NCBI RefSeq assembly: GCF_001429625.1
Contig: NZ_LMSU01000001.1
Coordinates: 439,498-503,497 of the forward strand
Source: Nocardioides sp. Soil805
GTDB taxonomy: Bacteria; Actinomycetota; Actinomycetes; Propionibacteriales; Nocardioidaceae
Direction of reading: 5' to 3'
DNA length: 64,000 nucleotides
In this document: in pieces, positions 26,701 through 35,316 of the stretch
Position numbering within the stretch: position 1 is the first letter of the stretch
How the letters are laid out: the number at the start of each line of letters is the position of its first letter
The notes under the pieces: model-generated
Told to the model about the DNA's origin: nothing
Seen by the model: only the letters and a program-made list of their open reading frames with translations
The model's database searches: none
Translations under genes and position numbers: made by a program

Positions 26701-27423
26701 ATGACGGCCGAACTCCCCGTGAGCGCCTCGGCGCGGCTCCGGGACCTCGTCGCCGGGCTCCCCGACTCGACCGTGACCGTGCTGCACCGCGGGGCCCACG
26801 CGATCTACCTCGACGTGGAGGGCATCGGCTGCGTCGGCGTCCTCGGCGCGCGCGCCACCGCCGTCCCGAACGGGCTGCGGCTGGCCGCGCCCACGGTGGC
26901 GCGCCTGCGGGGCGACGGCGCGGTCGTCCGCGACGGGGTGCTGAGGGTCGACGGGACGGCCCTGCCCGTACGCCGCGCGGTGGACGTCGCGGTGCCCCGG
27001 CTCACCGACGCGGGCCGCGCCGCCCCGGTCACGCCGGTGCTGGTGACCGAGCTGGCGGTCACCCCCCAGCAGCCCGAGCGGCTCGTCGGGCGTGGGAGCG
27101 GCCTCACCCCCCTCGGCGACGACGTGGTCTGCGGGTGGGTGGCGATGCACCGCGCCGCCGGCCTCCACACCCCCGACCACGACGCACGGGTCCGGGACCT
27201 GCTGCCCCGCACCACACGGCTCTCGGCGGCGCTGCTGGAGTGCGCCCTCAGGGGCGAGGTGCTGCCGCAGTTCGCGGCGTACGTCGCCGCCCTCGGCACC
27301 CCCGCCGAGGGTGCCGCGACCACCGCTCTCACCGCGGTGGGGCACACCTCGGGCCTCGGCCTGCTGGCCGGCGCCGTCGCCGCGCGCCGGCACCTCCTCG
27401 ACACCGACGGGTACGCCGCATGA
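26701..27423 (+). CDS. DUF2877 protein, AllH (YlbF)-like transcarbamylase component
   Basis: 240 residues. The two conserved DUF2877 motifs are present: GRGSGLTPLGDD (about 131-142) and the C-terminal GHTSGLGLLAG (about 217-227). In E. coli the homologue (YlbF/AllH) is one of three proteins reported to make up oxamic transcarbamylase, which splits oxalurate with phosphate to oxamate and carbamoyl phosphate. Here it starts a tight three-gene unit with FdrA- and DUF1116-type proteins (ATGA overlaps). Its exact role within the complex is not known to me. Confidence 0.85.
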   Translation: MTAELPVSASARLRDLVAGLPDSTVTVLHRGAHAIYLDVEGIGCVGVLGARATAVPNGLRLAAPTVARLRGDGAVVRDGVLRVDGTALPVRRAVDVAVPRLTDAGRAAPVTPVLVTELAVTPQQPERLVGRGSGLTPLGDDVVCGWVAMHRAAGLHTPDHDARVRDLLPRTTRLSAALLECALRGEVLPQFAAYVAALGTPAEGAATTALTAVGHTSGLGLLAGAVAARRHLLDTDGYAA

Positions 27424-28886
27424 GCCGCCATCACGTCGAGGTGCGCCGGGGCGCCTACGCCGACTCGGTGGCGCTGCTCCAGCTGAGCCGCACCGTCCAG
27501 GACATCCCCGGCGTCGAGACCGCCCAGGTGGCCATGGCGACCCCGCTGAACCTCGAGGTGCTCGCCCAGATGGGCTTCGCCGTCCCGTCCGGTGTCACGG
27601 CCCAGGAGATGGTGGTCGCGCTGCGGCTCGCGGACGACACCGCCGACGCGGCGATCGCCGACGCCGAGGAGGCCATCACCACGGCCCTCACCAGCCGCAC
27701 CCCCTCGACGGCCGAGGACGTCGCGTCGCACCGCACGACCGCGACCGCCCTGCGCGGCACGACCGACGGCGTGGTGCTCGTCTCCGTCCCGGGTGCCAGC
27801 GCGCTCGTGGAGGCGATGGACGCCGTCGACGCCGGGCGCGACGTCATGGTCTTCAGCGACAACGTGCCCGTGGCCCACGAGGTCGCGCTCAAGCGGGCCG
27901 CCGCCGAGCGCGACGTGCTCGTGATGGGACCCGACTGCGGGACCGCGATCGTCGGGGGACTCGGCCTCGGCTTCGCCAACGCGACGACCCCCGGCCCGGT
28001 CGGCATCGTCGCCGCCTCCGGGACGGGCTGCCAGCAGCTGCTCTGCCTGCTCGACCATGCCGGCGTCGGGGTCACCCACGCCCTGGGCGTCGGTGGTCGC
28101 GACCTGACGGCAGCAGTGGGCGGGATCTCGACCCGGACCGCCCTGGCCCGGCTCGACGCCGACGACTCCGTCGAGCTCATCGTGCTGGTGTCCAAGCCGC
28201 CCGCCGCCGACGTCGCCGCCGACATCGAGGCGTACGCCGCCGGGCTCGCCACCCCGGTCGAGCTCGCCTTCCTGGGTCCCGGGCGCCCCGACCTGACGGC
28301 CGCGGCCGAGGCGGTGCTGCGCCGGCTGGGCACCGCCGTCCCGACGTGGCCGGCCCACCTCCCCGCCGCCCCACGGCCGTCCGGGGGCGGTCACCTCCGC
28401 GGGCTGTTCGTCGGCGGCACCCTGTGCCACGAGGCGATGCTCGTCGCCACGGCCGGGCTCGGGCCGATCCGCAGCAACATCCCGCTCTCCCCCGGGCTCA
28501 CGCTCGGCCCCGACCTCACCGCCGACGCCCCCACGATGGTCGACTACGGCGACGACGCCCTCACGGCCGGACGGCCGCACCCGATGATCGACCCGACGTT
28601 GCGCCTCGAGCACCTCGCCCGGGCCGCGGCCGACGCGTCGACCGGCGTGCTGCTCCTCGACGTGGTCCTCGGACACGGGGCCGAGCCCGACCCGGCGGTC
28701 CTCCTCGCCCCGGCGCTGGCGGCGATCACCCAGCCGGTCGTCGTCGCGGTCGTCGGCACGGCCCACGACCCGCAGGACCTCGACCGCCAGGTCCGGGCCC
28801 TGGTCGGGGCCGGCGCCGAGGTGCACCTGTCCAACGCGGCCGCCACCCGAAGAGCGGTCGCCCTGACCCTCGGGGAGTCCGCATGA
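27420..28886 (+). CDS. fdrA: FdrA (AllF)-like protein, succinyl-CoA-synthetase-like fold
   Basis: 488 residues. Starts with the FdrA pattern (RRGAYADSVALLQLSR), has a CoA-ligase-like middle with VMGPDCGTAIVGGLGLGFAN and ASGTGCQQLLCLLDHAGVG (the place of the phospho-histidine/phosphate-binding loops in succinyl-CoA synthetases), and a second Rossmann-like part toward the C-terminus. It is probably the phosphate- or carbamoyl-transfer subunit of the AllFGH-type transcarbamylase. ATG overlaps the DUF2877 stop and its stop overlaps the DUF1116 start, so the three are expressed in step. Confidence 0.9.
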   Translation: MSRHHVEVRRGAYADSVALLQLSRTVQDIPGVETAQVAMATPLNLEVLAQMGFAVPSGVTAQEMVVALRLADDTADAAIADAEEAITTALTSRTPSTAEDVASHRTTATALRGTTDGVVLVSVPGASALVEAMDAVDAGRDVMVFSDNVPVAHEVALKRAAAERDVLVMGPDCGTAIVGGLGLGFANATTPGPVGIVAASGTGCQQLLCLLDHAGVGVTHALGVGGRDLTAAVGGISTRTALARLDADDSVELIVLVSKPPAADVAADIEAYAAGLATPVELAFLGPGRPDLTAAAEAVLRRLGTAVPTWPAHLPAAPRPSGGGHLRGLFVGGTLCHEAMLVATAGLGPIRSNIPLSPGLTLGPDLTADAPTMVDYGDDALTAGRPHPMIDPTLRLEHLARAAADASTGVLLLDVVLGHGAEPDPAVLLAPALAAITQPVVVAVVGTAHDPQDLDRQVRALVGAGAEVHLSNAAATRRAVALTLGESA

Positions 28887-30271
28887 CCGCCGCCCCCACC
28901 CACGTCGTCGCCGCGGGCGCCGGGATGCTGGCCGACGCCGTGGAGGCCCAGGCCGTGCCGGTCACCCGCATCGACTGGCGCCCCCCGATGGCAGGCACCG
29001 AGGACGACCTGGCCACCGTCGCCGCCGACCCCCGCCGCCGGGCGGCCAACGAGCGCGCGCTGGCGGCCGTGCTCGGTGTCTCGGCCACCCTGGTCGACGT
29101 CGCACCCGCCTCCGAGGTGCTGGGCCTGGAGCGCGGGCAGTTCCTGCACGCCGGGCCACCCGTCGAGTGGGCCCGCGCGGCCGGCCCGCTCCGGGGGGCG
29201 CTGATGGGCGGGGCGGCGTTCGAGGGACTGGTCACCGAACCGGAGGACGCCGTCGCCCTCTTCGAGGACGGGGGCTCGGTGAGCCTCGAGCCCTGCCACC
29301 ACCGCTCCACCGTCGGGCCGATGGCCGGCGTGGTCACCCCGTCGATGTGGATGTTCGTGCTCGAGGACCCGGCCACCGGCCGGCGGACCCACTGCTCGCT
29401 CAACGAGGGTCTCGGCAAGGTGCTGCGGTACGGCGCCTACGGGCCGGACGTGCTCGAGCGGCTGCGCTGGATGTCCGCGGTGCTCGGCCCGCTGCTGCGC
29501 ACCGCGGTGCGCGCCAGCGAGCCCGTCGACGTGACCGGCATCCTGACCCAGATGCTCCAGATGGGCGACGAGGCCCACAACCGCAACCGCGCCGGCACCC
29601 TGATGCTGCTGCGCGACCTCGCTCCGGCGATGGCGGCCAGCGGCGCCGACACCGACGACATCGCCGCGTCGTTGCGCTTCATCGGCGCCAACGACCACTT
29701 CTTCCTCAACCTCGGCATGCCGGCGTGCAAGCTCGCGCTCGACGCGGCCCGCGACATCGAGGGCTCGACCATGGTCGTGGCGATGGCCCGCAACGGCACC
29801 GACTTCGGCATCCAGGTCTCCGGCACCGGCGACGAGTGGTTCACCGGCCCGGCGCAGGTCGCCGAGGGACTCTTCCTCGGCGACTACGGCCCCGACGACG
29901 CCAACCCCGACATCGGCGACTCGGCCATCACCGAGACGGCCGGCATCGGCGGCTTCGCGATGGCGACGGCACCGGCGATCGTGCGGCTCGTCGGCGGCAC
30001 GGTGCCCGACGCCCTCGCGACCACGCGCCGGATGCACGAGATCACCCTGGGCGCGAACCCGCGCTGGTCCGTGCCGATCCTCGACTTCCAGGGCACCCCC
30101 AGCGGCATCGACGTCACCCGCGTCTGCCGCACCGGCATCCTCCCGCAGATCAACACCGGGATGGCCGGCAGGCGGGCCGGCGTCGGCCAGGTGGGAGCCG
30201 GCCTCGTCACGCCGCCTGCCGAGATCTTCCCCGCCGCCCTGGCCGGCCTCGCGGCGCGCGTGCCGCGATGA
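28883..30271 (+). CDS. DUF1116 protein, AllG (YlbE)-like transcarbamylase component
   Basis: 462 residues, usual length for DUF1116. Conserved segments: an N-terminal IDWRPPM, the GPMAGVVTPSMWMFVLED block, the CSLNEGLGKVLRYGAYGP stretch, QMGDEAHNRNRAGTL, ANDHFFLNLGMPACK, and VVAMARNGTDFGIQ with FTGPAQVAEG. The density of conserved His, Arg and Asn residues fits an enzyme active site. It is the third gene of the DUF2877-FdrA-DUF1116 set. It ends 10 bp from the converging DUF2785 gene. Confidence 0.9.
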   Translation: MTAAPTHVVAAGAGMLADAVEAQAVPVTRIDWRPPMAGTEDDLATVAADPRRRAANERALAAVLGVSATLVDVAPASEVLGLERGQFLHAGPPVEWARAAGPLRGALMGGAAFEGLVTEPEDAVALFEDGGSVSLEPCHHRSTVGPMAGVVTPSMWMFVLEDPATGRRTHCSLNEGLGKVLRYGAYGPDVLERLRWMSAVLGPLLRTAVRASEPVDVTGILTQMLQMGDEAHNRNRAGTLMLLRDLAPAMAASGADTDDIAASLRFIGANDHFFLNLGMPACKLALDAARDIEGSTMVVAMARNGTDFGIQVSGTGDEWFTGPAQVAEGLFLGDYGPDDANPDIGDSAITETAGIGGFAMATAPAIVRLVGGTVPDALATTRRMHEITLGANPRWSVPILDFQGTPSGIDVTRVCRTGILPQINTGMAGRRAGVGQVGAGLVTPPAEIFPAALAGLAARVPR

Positions 30272-30280
30272 CCCGGGCGG

Positions 30281-31075
30281 TCACCACATCCAGGGCGTGA
30301 GGGTGTGCAGCGCCGACAACAGGCGCTCCTGCACAGCCTTGGCGTGCGTCAGGCTAAGGGCCTGGCCCTCGCCACCTGGGCGGGTCCCGGTCAGGGTCGC
30401 CCCCAGGACGACCCGCAGTGTGCGCGAGGCGTTCTGGACCCACGCCGCAGGCGGCCCGGACGGACGTGAGGTCCAGCTGTCCTCGACCGGTTGGACCCAG
30501 GCGACGGACTCCTCGCTCGTGAGCTCGGGCCGGGTCAGGGTCAGCGCGATCGCGTGGCCGAGGCGTTCGTCCTCGTTGTGGCGCCACACGGCGTCGGACG
30601 GCGCGACGAGCCGGCGGCCGGCGAGCTCCAGCATCGAGGCGGGCGCGACCTCCGGGTGGAGCCCGAGGGCGCCGAGCAGGTCGGCACCGTGGGCCACCGC
30701 GTGCAGCCAGCCGAGGTCGGGTTCATGGCCACGCAGGTCCGTCTCCGTCGCGTACCACCGGGAGAAGGGCGGCACCCACGCCGGGTCGAAGGTCCCGAAG
30801 GACACCAGCACGTCCAGGACCAGGGGCGCGAAGGTGCGCACCCACACGTCGTCGGCCGACATCCGCGCAGCCATCTCGTCGCCGAGCCAGCGGCACAGGT
30901 CCCGCGGCAGCACGCCCTTGCTGACCCACGTGGCCACGACCGAGTAGGCGATGTCGTCCCGCTGGACGGGGTCGGGCGAGGCGAGCATGTCGCACAGCTC
31001 CTCGAGCATGCCCCGCAGGTCGCCACCGTGCGGGACCTCACAGCCCGTCTCCACCACCACATGCCAGTCCGTCAC
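30281..31075 (-). CDS. DUF2785-domain protein
   Basis: 264 residues, soluble, mostly helical. It matches the DUF2785 pattern in DPVQRDDIAYSVVATWV and in DLGWLHAVAHGADLLGALG (His-rich element), with a conserved DLRGHEPD block before it. No catalytic function is known to me for this family. The GTG at 31075 was chosen because the extension upstream is proline/arginine-rich and lacks a ribosome site. Monocistronic, converging on the DUF1116 gene and divergent from the SRPBCC gene; no link to the ureide cluster is apparent. Confidence 0.75.
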   Translation of the reverse strand: MTDWHVVVETGCEVPHGGDLRGMLEELCDMLASPDPVQRDDIAYSVVATWVSKGVLPRDLCRWLGDEMAARMSADDVWVRTFAPLVLDVLVSFGTFDPAWVPPFSRWYATETDLRGHEPDLGWLHAVAHGADLLGALGLHPEVAPASMLELAGRRLVAPSDAVWRHNEDERLGHAIALTLTRPELTSEESVAWVQPVEDSWTSRPSGPPAAWVQNASRTLRVVLGATLTGTRPGGEGQALSLTHAKAVQERLLSALHTLTPWMW

Positions 31076-31221
31076 GCCACAGCCTCTCCAGTCAGGCGGA
31101 CCGGTGCCCGCGCGGCGACAGCGTGCCGGACCGGGGCCCGGGGCGCGAGGCAATATCCGGCAGTGCCGTGCCGCCCGCGTGCCGCGCGGGCCCGCACCCG
31201 GGTCCGGGAGAGGATGGACGC

Positions 31222-31641
31222 ATGCCTCTCGACCCGATCGTCTGCGAGACCGTCGTCCCGGTGACCCCGACCCAGGCGTTCGTGGGCTTCACCGCCCAGA
31301 TGGGCGAGTGGTGGGACCCCATGCTCAGCCCGGACCCCGCGACGTACTCGAGCATCGAGATCGACCCGCAGGGCGACGTCGCGACCGTGCACGAGGGTGG
31401 CGAGCGCTACGTGTGGGGCCGCGTGACGACGTGGGAGCCGTTGGGGCACTACGGCCAGGAGTTCTGGCTCGGGCACGAGCAGGCGCAACCCACCCAGCTC
31501 GACGTGACCTTCACCGACGCGGGTCCCGGCACGACGGTGCGCCTCGAGCACGGCGGCTGGGCCGACGGGTCCGAGGAGGTCCGGGCGAGGTACACGCACT
31601 GGGACGCCATGCTCGCCCGCTTCGCCGCCCACGTGTCGTGA
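31222..31641 (+). CDS. SRPBCC/AHSA1-family protein
   Basis: 139 residues with the activator-of-Hsp90-ATPase-like fold: an N-terminal strand and helix (VCETVVPVTPTQAFVGFTAQMGEWWDPM), a strand-rich middle (ERYVWGRVTTWEP) and a long C-terminal helix (HWDAMLARF). Such proteins bind hydrophobic ligands; function here is unknown. ATG at 31222 with GAGAGG upstream. Its stop overlaps the GTG of the acetyltransferase gene downstream, so the two form an operon. Confidence 0.8.
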   Translation: MPLDPIVCETVVPVTPTQAFVGFTAQMGEWWDPMLSPDPATYSSIEIDPQGDVATVHEGGERYVWGRVTTWEPLGHYGQEFWLGHEQAQPTQLDVTFTDAGPGTTVRLEHGGWADGSEEVRARYTHWDAMLARFAAHVS

Positions 31642-32528
31642 CCGGCGGGCTCGTCGTCCGTCCGGCCCGGGAGTCGGACCTGTCCGCCATGGCCGCACTG
31701 ACCGGGCTCGCCTACACCGAGGTCGACCGGCGCACCTTCCAGCGCGACTGGGCCGACCCCCGGCCACGCTCGCCCGAGCGCGACGCCGCCTGGGTGCGGC
31801 GCAGCGCGCACACCCTGTCCACGGACCCGGACGGCTGCTGGGTGGCCGAGCTCGACGGCGTCGTCGTGGGGTGCGTCCTGTCGCGGATCCGCGAGCTGAT
31901 GTGGATCCTGTCGTCCTTCGCGGTCGCGCCGGAGGTGCAGGGCCGAGGCGTCGGGACCCAGCTGCTCGCGGCCGCCCTGTCCTACGGGCGCGGGTGCCTG
32001 CGCGGGATGTTCTCGGCGAGCGCCGACCCGGCCGCCGTACGCCGCTACCGGCTGGCCGGCTTCGCGCTGCACCCGCAGATGTTCGCCACCGGCACCGTCG
32101 ACCGCGACGCGCTGCCCCTGGTCGAACGGGTCCGCGAGGGCAGCGCCGGCGACACCGACCTGATGAACTCGGTCGACCGGCAGACGCGGGGAGCCGCGCA
32201 CCTGTCGGACCACGAGGCGCTGCTGGCGCAGTTCCGGCTGCTCGTGTCCGAGACGTCGTCGAGCCAGGGCTACGCGTACGTCGACGACAACGGCTCGCCC
32301 GTCCTGGTGGCGGCGACCACGCGGCGTACCGCCTCGGACCTGGTGTGGGAGGCGTTCGCGTCCTCGGCCCCCGGCTCCACGGTCTCGCTGCGCCACATCA
32401 CCGCCGCCAACCAGTGGGCGATCGACGTCGGGCTCGCGGCCCGGCTCTCGGTGCACACCAGCGGGTACCTGTGCCTGCGCGGGATGAAGCCGCCGGCGCC
32501 GTACGTGCACCACGGGTCCATGCTGTGA
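31638..32528 (+). CDS. GNAT-family acetyltransferase, two-part
   Basis: 296 residues. The N-terminal GNAT domain (to about 145) has the acetyl-CoA loop in FAVAPEVQGRGVGTQLLAAAL. The C-terminal 150 residues look like a second, degenerate acyltransferase-like domain (a strand-rich part with an AANQWAIDVGL helix) without the CoA loop. The GTG start overlaps the SRPBCC stop. Substrate unknown. It ends 10 bp before the converging GlgC-like gene. Confidence 0.8.
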   Translation: MTGGLVVRPARESDLSAMAALTGLAYTEVDRRTFQRDWADPRPRSPERDAAWVRRSAHTLSTDPDGCWVAELDGVVVGCVLSRIRELMWILSSFAVAPEVQGRGVGTQLLAAALSYGRGCLRGMFSASADPAAVRRYRLAGFALHPQMFATGTVDRDALPLVERVREGSAGDTDLMNSVDRQTRGAAHLSDHEALLAQFRLLVSETSSSQGYAYVDDNGSPVLVAATTRRTASDLVWEAFASSAPGSTVSLRHITAANQWAIDVGLAARLSVHTSGYLCLRGMKPPAPYVHHGSML

Positions 32529-32538
32529 CGCACGCGTC

Positions 32539-33768
32539 CTAGCGGGTGTCGGTGCCCGGCTCCAGACGGGCGCCCGGGGCGATCTCCCCGCCGACCCGGC
32601 AGTCGCGACCGGCCAGCACCAGGTCCTCGCCACGGGCCAGCCGGGCCGACGGGACGGCGCCCACCCGGGCGTCCGCCAGCACCTCGCAGCGCTCGTCGAG
32701 GACCGCCGTCTGGACCTCTGCGCCCGCCCGGACCACGCAGTCCTCCATGAGGACGCTGTCGCGCACCAGGGCGCCCTTCTCCACGACCACGCCGGGGCCG
32801 AGCACGCTGCCGACCACCTCGCCGGACACGTCGCAGCCCGGGGAGAGCAGCGAGTCGGAGACCACTCCGCTCGCCCGGACCCGGGCCGCGGGACGGTCCG
32901 GCCAGTGCGAGATCACCGGCATGGTGTCGTGGTCGAAGACGTCGACCCGTCCGGCGAGCAGGTCGCGGTGGGACTGGAGGTAGAGGCCGGGCTGGCCGAC
33001 GTCGCGCCAGTAGCCGGTCATGGGCACGGCCACGGCCCGACCGCTCTCGACGAGCCGCGGCAGGACGTGCTCGCCGAAGTCGCCGAGGCCGCTGTCGTCG
33101 CCCTCCTGGTCGCCGGAGAGCTCGGCCCGCAGCTCGCGCAGGGTGCTGAGCAGGACCGCGGTGTCGTAGACGAACACCTCGGTGGCGATGGTCCCCGACG
33201 ACGGGCTCGACGGCTTGTGCTCGATGCCGGTGATGGTGCCGTCGGCCCGCGCCAGCACGACGACGTTGTCGGAGGCGTCCTTCTTGGTCACCTCCGTGGT
33301 GAGCACCGTGGCCACCCGCCCGGCGGCGATGTGGTCGTCGATGACCGGGCCGAGGTCCATGTTGAAGACGTGGTCGGCGCTGCAGACGACCAGCGTGGAG
33401 GCCCCGAAGGCCTCCAGGTCGGCGGACATCCGCAGCAGCAGGTCCCCGTTGCCGTGCGCGAAGCCGCTCTCGGTGGCCGGCCCCGTGCCGGTCTGCGGGA
33501 CGATGCGACGAAAGCCGCCGCGGTTGCGGTCCAGGCTCCACGGGCGACCGCCGGACAGGTACTCGTCGATGGAGGTCACCTGGTACTCGAGCGACACCCA
33601 CACGTCGACCAGGTCGGCGTGGACCAGGGCCGACAGGGCGAAGTCGACGAGCCGGTGGACGCCGCCGTACGGCAGCGCGGGCTTGGCACGCTCGCGGGTG
33701 AGCACGTCCATCCGCCCGCCCTGCCCGCCCGCCTGCACCAGGGCCAGGACCTCGCCTCGTCGCGCCAT
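32539..33768 (-). CDS. GlgC-like sugar nucleotidyltransferase
   Basis: 409 residues. N-terminal nucleotidyltransferase domain with AGGQGGRMDVLTRERAKPALPYGG (the pyrophosphorylase signature of ADP-glucose synthases), CSADHVF (Asp of the active site) and YWRDVGQPGLYLQSH; then a left-handed beta-helix with repeating V-S-x-S-L-L-G hexads. The family makes ADP-glucose from glucose 1-phosphate. Conservation is looser than in a classic GlgC (AGGQGGRM instead of AGGRGSRL), so it may be a paralogue with another sugar. ATG at 33768 with GAGGAG upstream. Divergent from nadA. Confidence 0.8.
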   Translation of the reverse strand: MARRGEVLALVQAGGQGGRMDVLTRERAKPALPYGGVHRLVDFALSALVHADLVDVWVSLEYQVTSIDEYLSGGRPWSLDRNRGGFRRIVPQTGTGPATESGFAHGNGDLLLRMSADLEAFGASTLVVCSADHVFNMDLGPVIDDHIAAGRVATVLTTEVTKKDASDNVVVLARADGTITGIEHKPSSPSSGTIATEVFVYDTAVLLSTLRELRAELSGDQEGDDSGLGDFGEHVLPRLVESGRAVAVPMTGYWRDVGQPGLYLQSHRDLLAGRVDVFDHDTMPVISHWPDRPAARVRASGVVSDSLLSPGCDVSGEVVGSVLGPGVVVEKGALVRDSVLMEDCVVRAGAEVQTAVLDERCEVLADARVGAVPSARLARGEDLVLAGRDCRVGGEIAPGARLEPGTDTR

Positions 33769-33872
33769 CGTGATCTCCTCGTGCCGTGGTCCGCCGGCGG
33801 TCGTCGCCGGTGTGGTGTGCACACCCTCGCACGCGGGCCGGGACGTCGGTGCGGGCCACCTAGGATGGAGCC

Positions 33873-35057
33873 ATGAGCCTCGTCGACCTCCCGCTCCTCC
33901 CCCTCGGCAAGGGCCGCGACCTCGACGCCGAGCGCGGCGTGGAGTGCCCTGGCGACCTGCCGGCCGCGTCCGACCCCGACCTGGTCGCGCGGGCCCGCGC
34001 CGCCAAGGCCGCGCTGGGCGAGCGGGTGTTCGTGCTGGGTCACCACTACCAGCGCGACGAGGTCATCGAGTTCGCCGACGTCACCGGCGACTCCTTCAAG
34101 CTGGCCCGCGACGCTGCCGGCCGGCCGGACGCCGAGTTCATCGTCTTCTGCGGCGTGCACTTCATGGCCGAGTCCGCCGACATCCTGACCTCCCCGCAGC
34201 AGAAGGTCGTGCTGCCGGACCTGGCGGCGGGCTGCTCGATGGCCGACATGGCCCGGCTGGCGCAGGTCGAGGACGCCTGGGACGCGATGGCCGACGCCGG
34301 CATCCAGGACAGCGTCGTACCCGTCACCTACATGAACTCCAGCGCCGACATCAAGGCCTTCTGCGGCCGCAACGGCGGTGTGGTCTGCACGTCGTCCAAC
34401 GCCGACGTCGCCCTGGAGTGGGCGCTCGCCCAGAAGGCCCACCTGGACGACGGAGCCAAGATCCTCTTCCTCCCCGACCAGCACCTCGGCCGCAACACCG
34501 CCGTCCTGCAGATGGGGATGTCCCTCGACGACTGCGTCGTGTGGGACCCCCTGCAGCCCGGCGGCGGGCTCAGCGCGGAGGAGCTGCGCGACGCCCGGAT
34601 GATCCTGTGGAAGGGCCACTGCTCGGTGCACGGGCGCTTCAGCGAGGACGTGGTCGACGAGCTGCGGGTCCAGCACCCCGGCATCAACATCCTGGTCCAC
34701 CCGGAGTGCAGGCACGAGGTGGTCCTCAAGGCCGACCTGGTGGGCTCGACCGAGTTCATCATCAAGACCATCGAGGCGGCCGAGCCGGGGACCACCTGGG
34801 CCATCGGTACCGAGCTCAACCTGGTCAAGCGGCTGGCCGACGCCCACCCGGACAAGACGATCGTCTTCCTCGACCGCAACGTCTGCTACTGCTCGACGAT
34901 GAACCGCATCGACCTGCCGCACCTCGTGTGGGCTATGGAGTCGCTGGTGGCCGGGCAGGTCGTCAACCAGATCACCGTCGACCCCGACACCGAGCGCGAC
35001 GCCCTCGTCGCGCTGCAGCGGATGCTGGACCTGCCGGGCAAGTCGCACCGCGACTAG
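33873..35057 (+). CDS. nadA: Quinolinate synthase
   Basis: 394 residues, long-type NadA. Condenses iminoaspartate with dihydroxyacetone phosphate to quinolinate for NAD synthesis, using a [4Fe-4S] cluster. The three ligating cysteines are in LAAGCSMADM (about residue 117), HPECRHE (about 284) and NVCYCSTMNR (about 335). GHHYQRDE near residue 51 and VTYMNSSADIKA are also conserved. ATG at 33873. nadB and nadC are not next to it. It stands between the GlgC-like gene and the psp locus. Confidence 0.97.
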   Translation: MSLVDLPLLPLGKGRDLDAERGVECPGDLPAASDPDLVARARAAKAALGERVFVLGHHYQRDEVIEFADVTGDSFKLARDAAGRPDAEFIVFCGVHFMAESADILTSPQQKVVLPDLAAGCSMADMARLAQVEDAWDAMADAGIQDSVVPVTYMNSSADIKAFCGRNGGVVCTSSNADVALEWALAQKAHLDDGAKILFLPDQHLGRNTAVLQMGMSLDDCVVWDPLQPGGGLSAEELRDARMILWKGHCSVHGRFSEDVVDELRVQHPGINILVHPECRHEVVLKADLVGSTEFIIKTIEAAEPGTTWAIGTELNLVKRLADAHPDKTIVFLDRNVCYCSTMNRIDLPHLVWAMESLVAGQVVNQITVDPDTERDALVALQRMLDLPGKSHRD

Positions 35058-35088
35058 AAGGGCGCAGCGCACCGCGACCCAGCGGCGC

Positions 35089-35316
35089 TCAGTCCTCGAG
35101 CGGCCAGTCGGCGGCGCGCCCGGGCAGGGTGTCGAGCGCCTCGCTGAGCCGCTCGGCGCTGCGCAGGGCCCGGCTGATGAGGTCGGACACGTCGTCGCCA
35201 CCGTCGGCGATCTCCTCCTGCGCCAGCTCGAGCGCGAGGGTCACCGCCGCCACCGGGTTCTGGAGGTCGTGGCGGGCCTTCCGGGAGAAGGCGACCAGGT
35301 CTTCGCGGGAGGTCAC
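35089..35316 (-). CDS. Mini histidine-kinase-like (HisKA/DHp) protein, 75 aa
   Basis: 75 residues only, mainly the dimerisation helix of a histidine kinase: SRKARHDLQNPVAAVTLALELAQEE, where H16 in RHDLQNPVAA matches the H-box (HELRNPLAA). No sensor, no ATPase domain. It may be a phosphotransfer or partner module, or a degenerate kinase. The GTG at 35316 overlaps the pspAB stop (GTGA), so it is the last gene of the psp unit. Whether H16 is phosphorylated is unknown. Confidence 0.65.
   Translation of the reverse strand: MTSREDLVAFSRKARHDLQNPVAAVTLALELAQEEIADGGDDVSDLISRALRSAERLSEALDTLPGRAADWPLED

Noticed and set aside
10322..30271. Island acquired by recent horizontal transfer
   Set aside because: No integrase, transposase, flanking tRNA or direct repeats were seen, and base and codon use look like the neighbours. 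Older transfer cannot be excluded.
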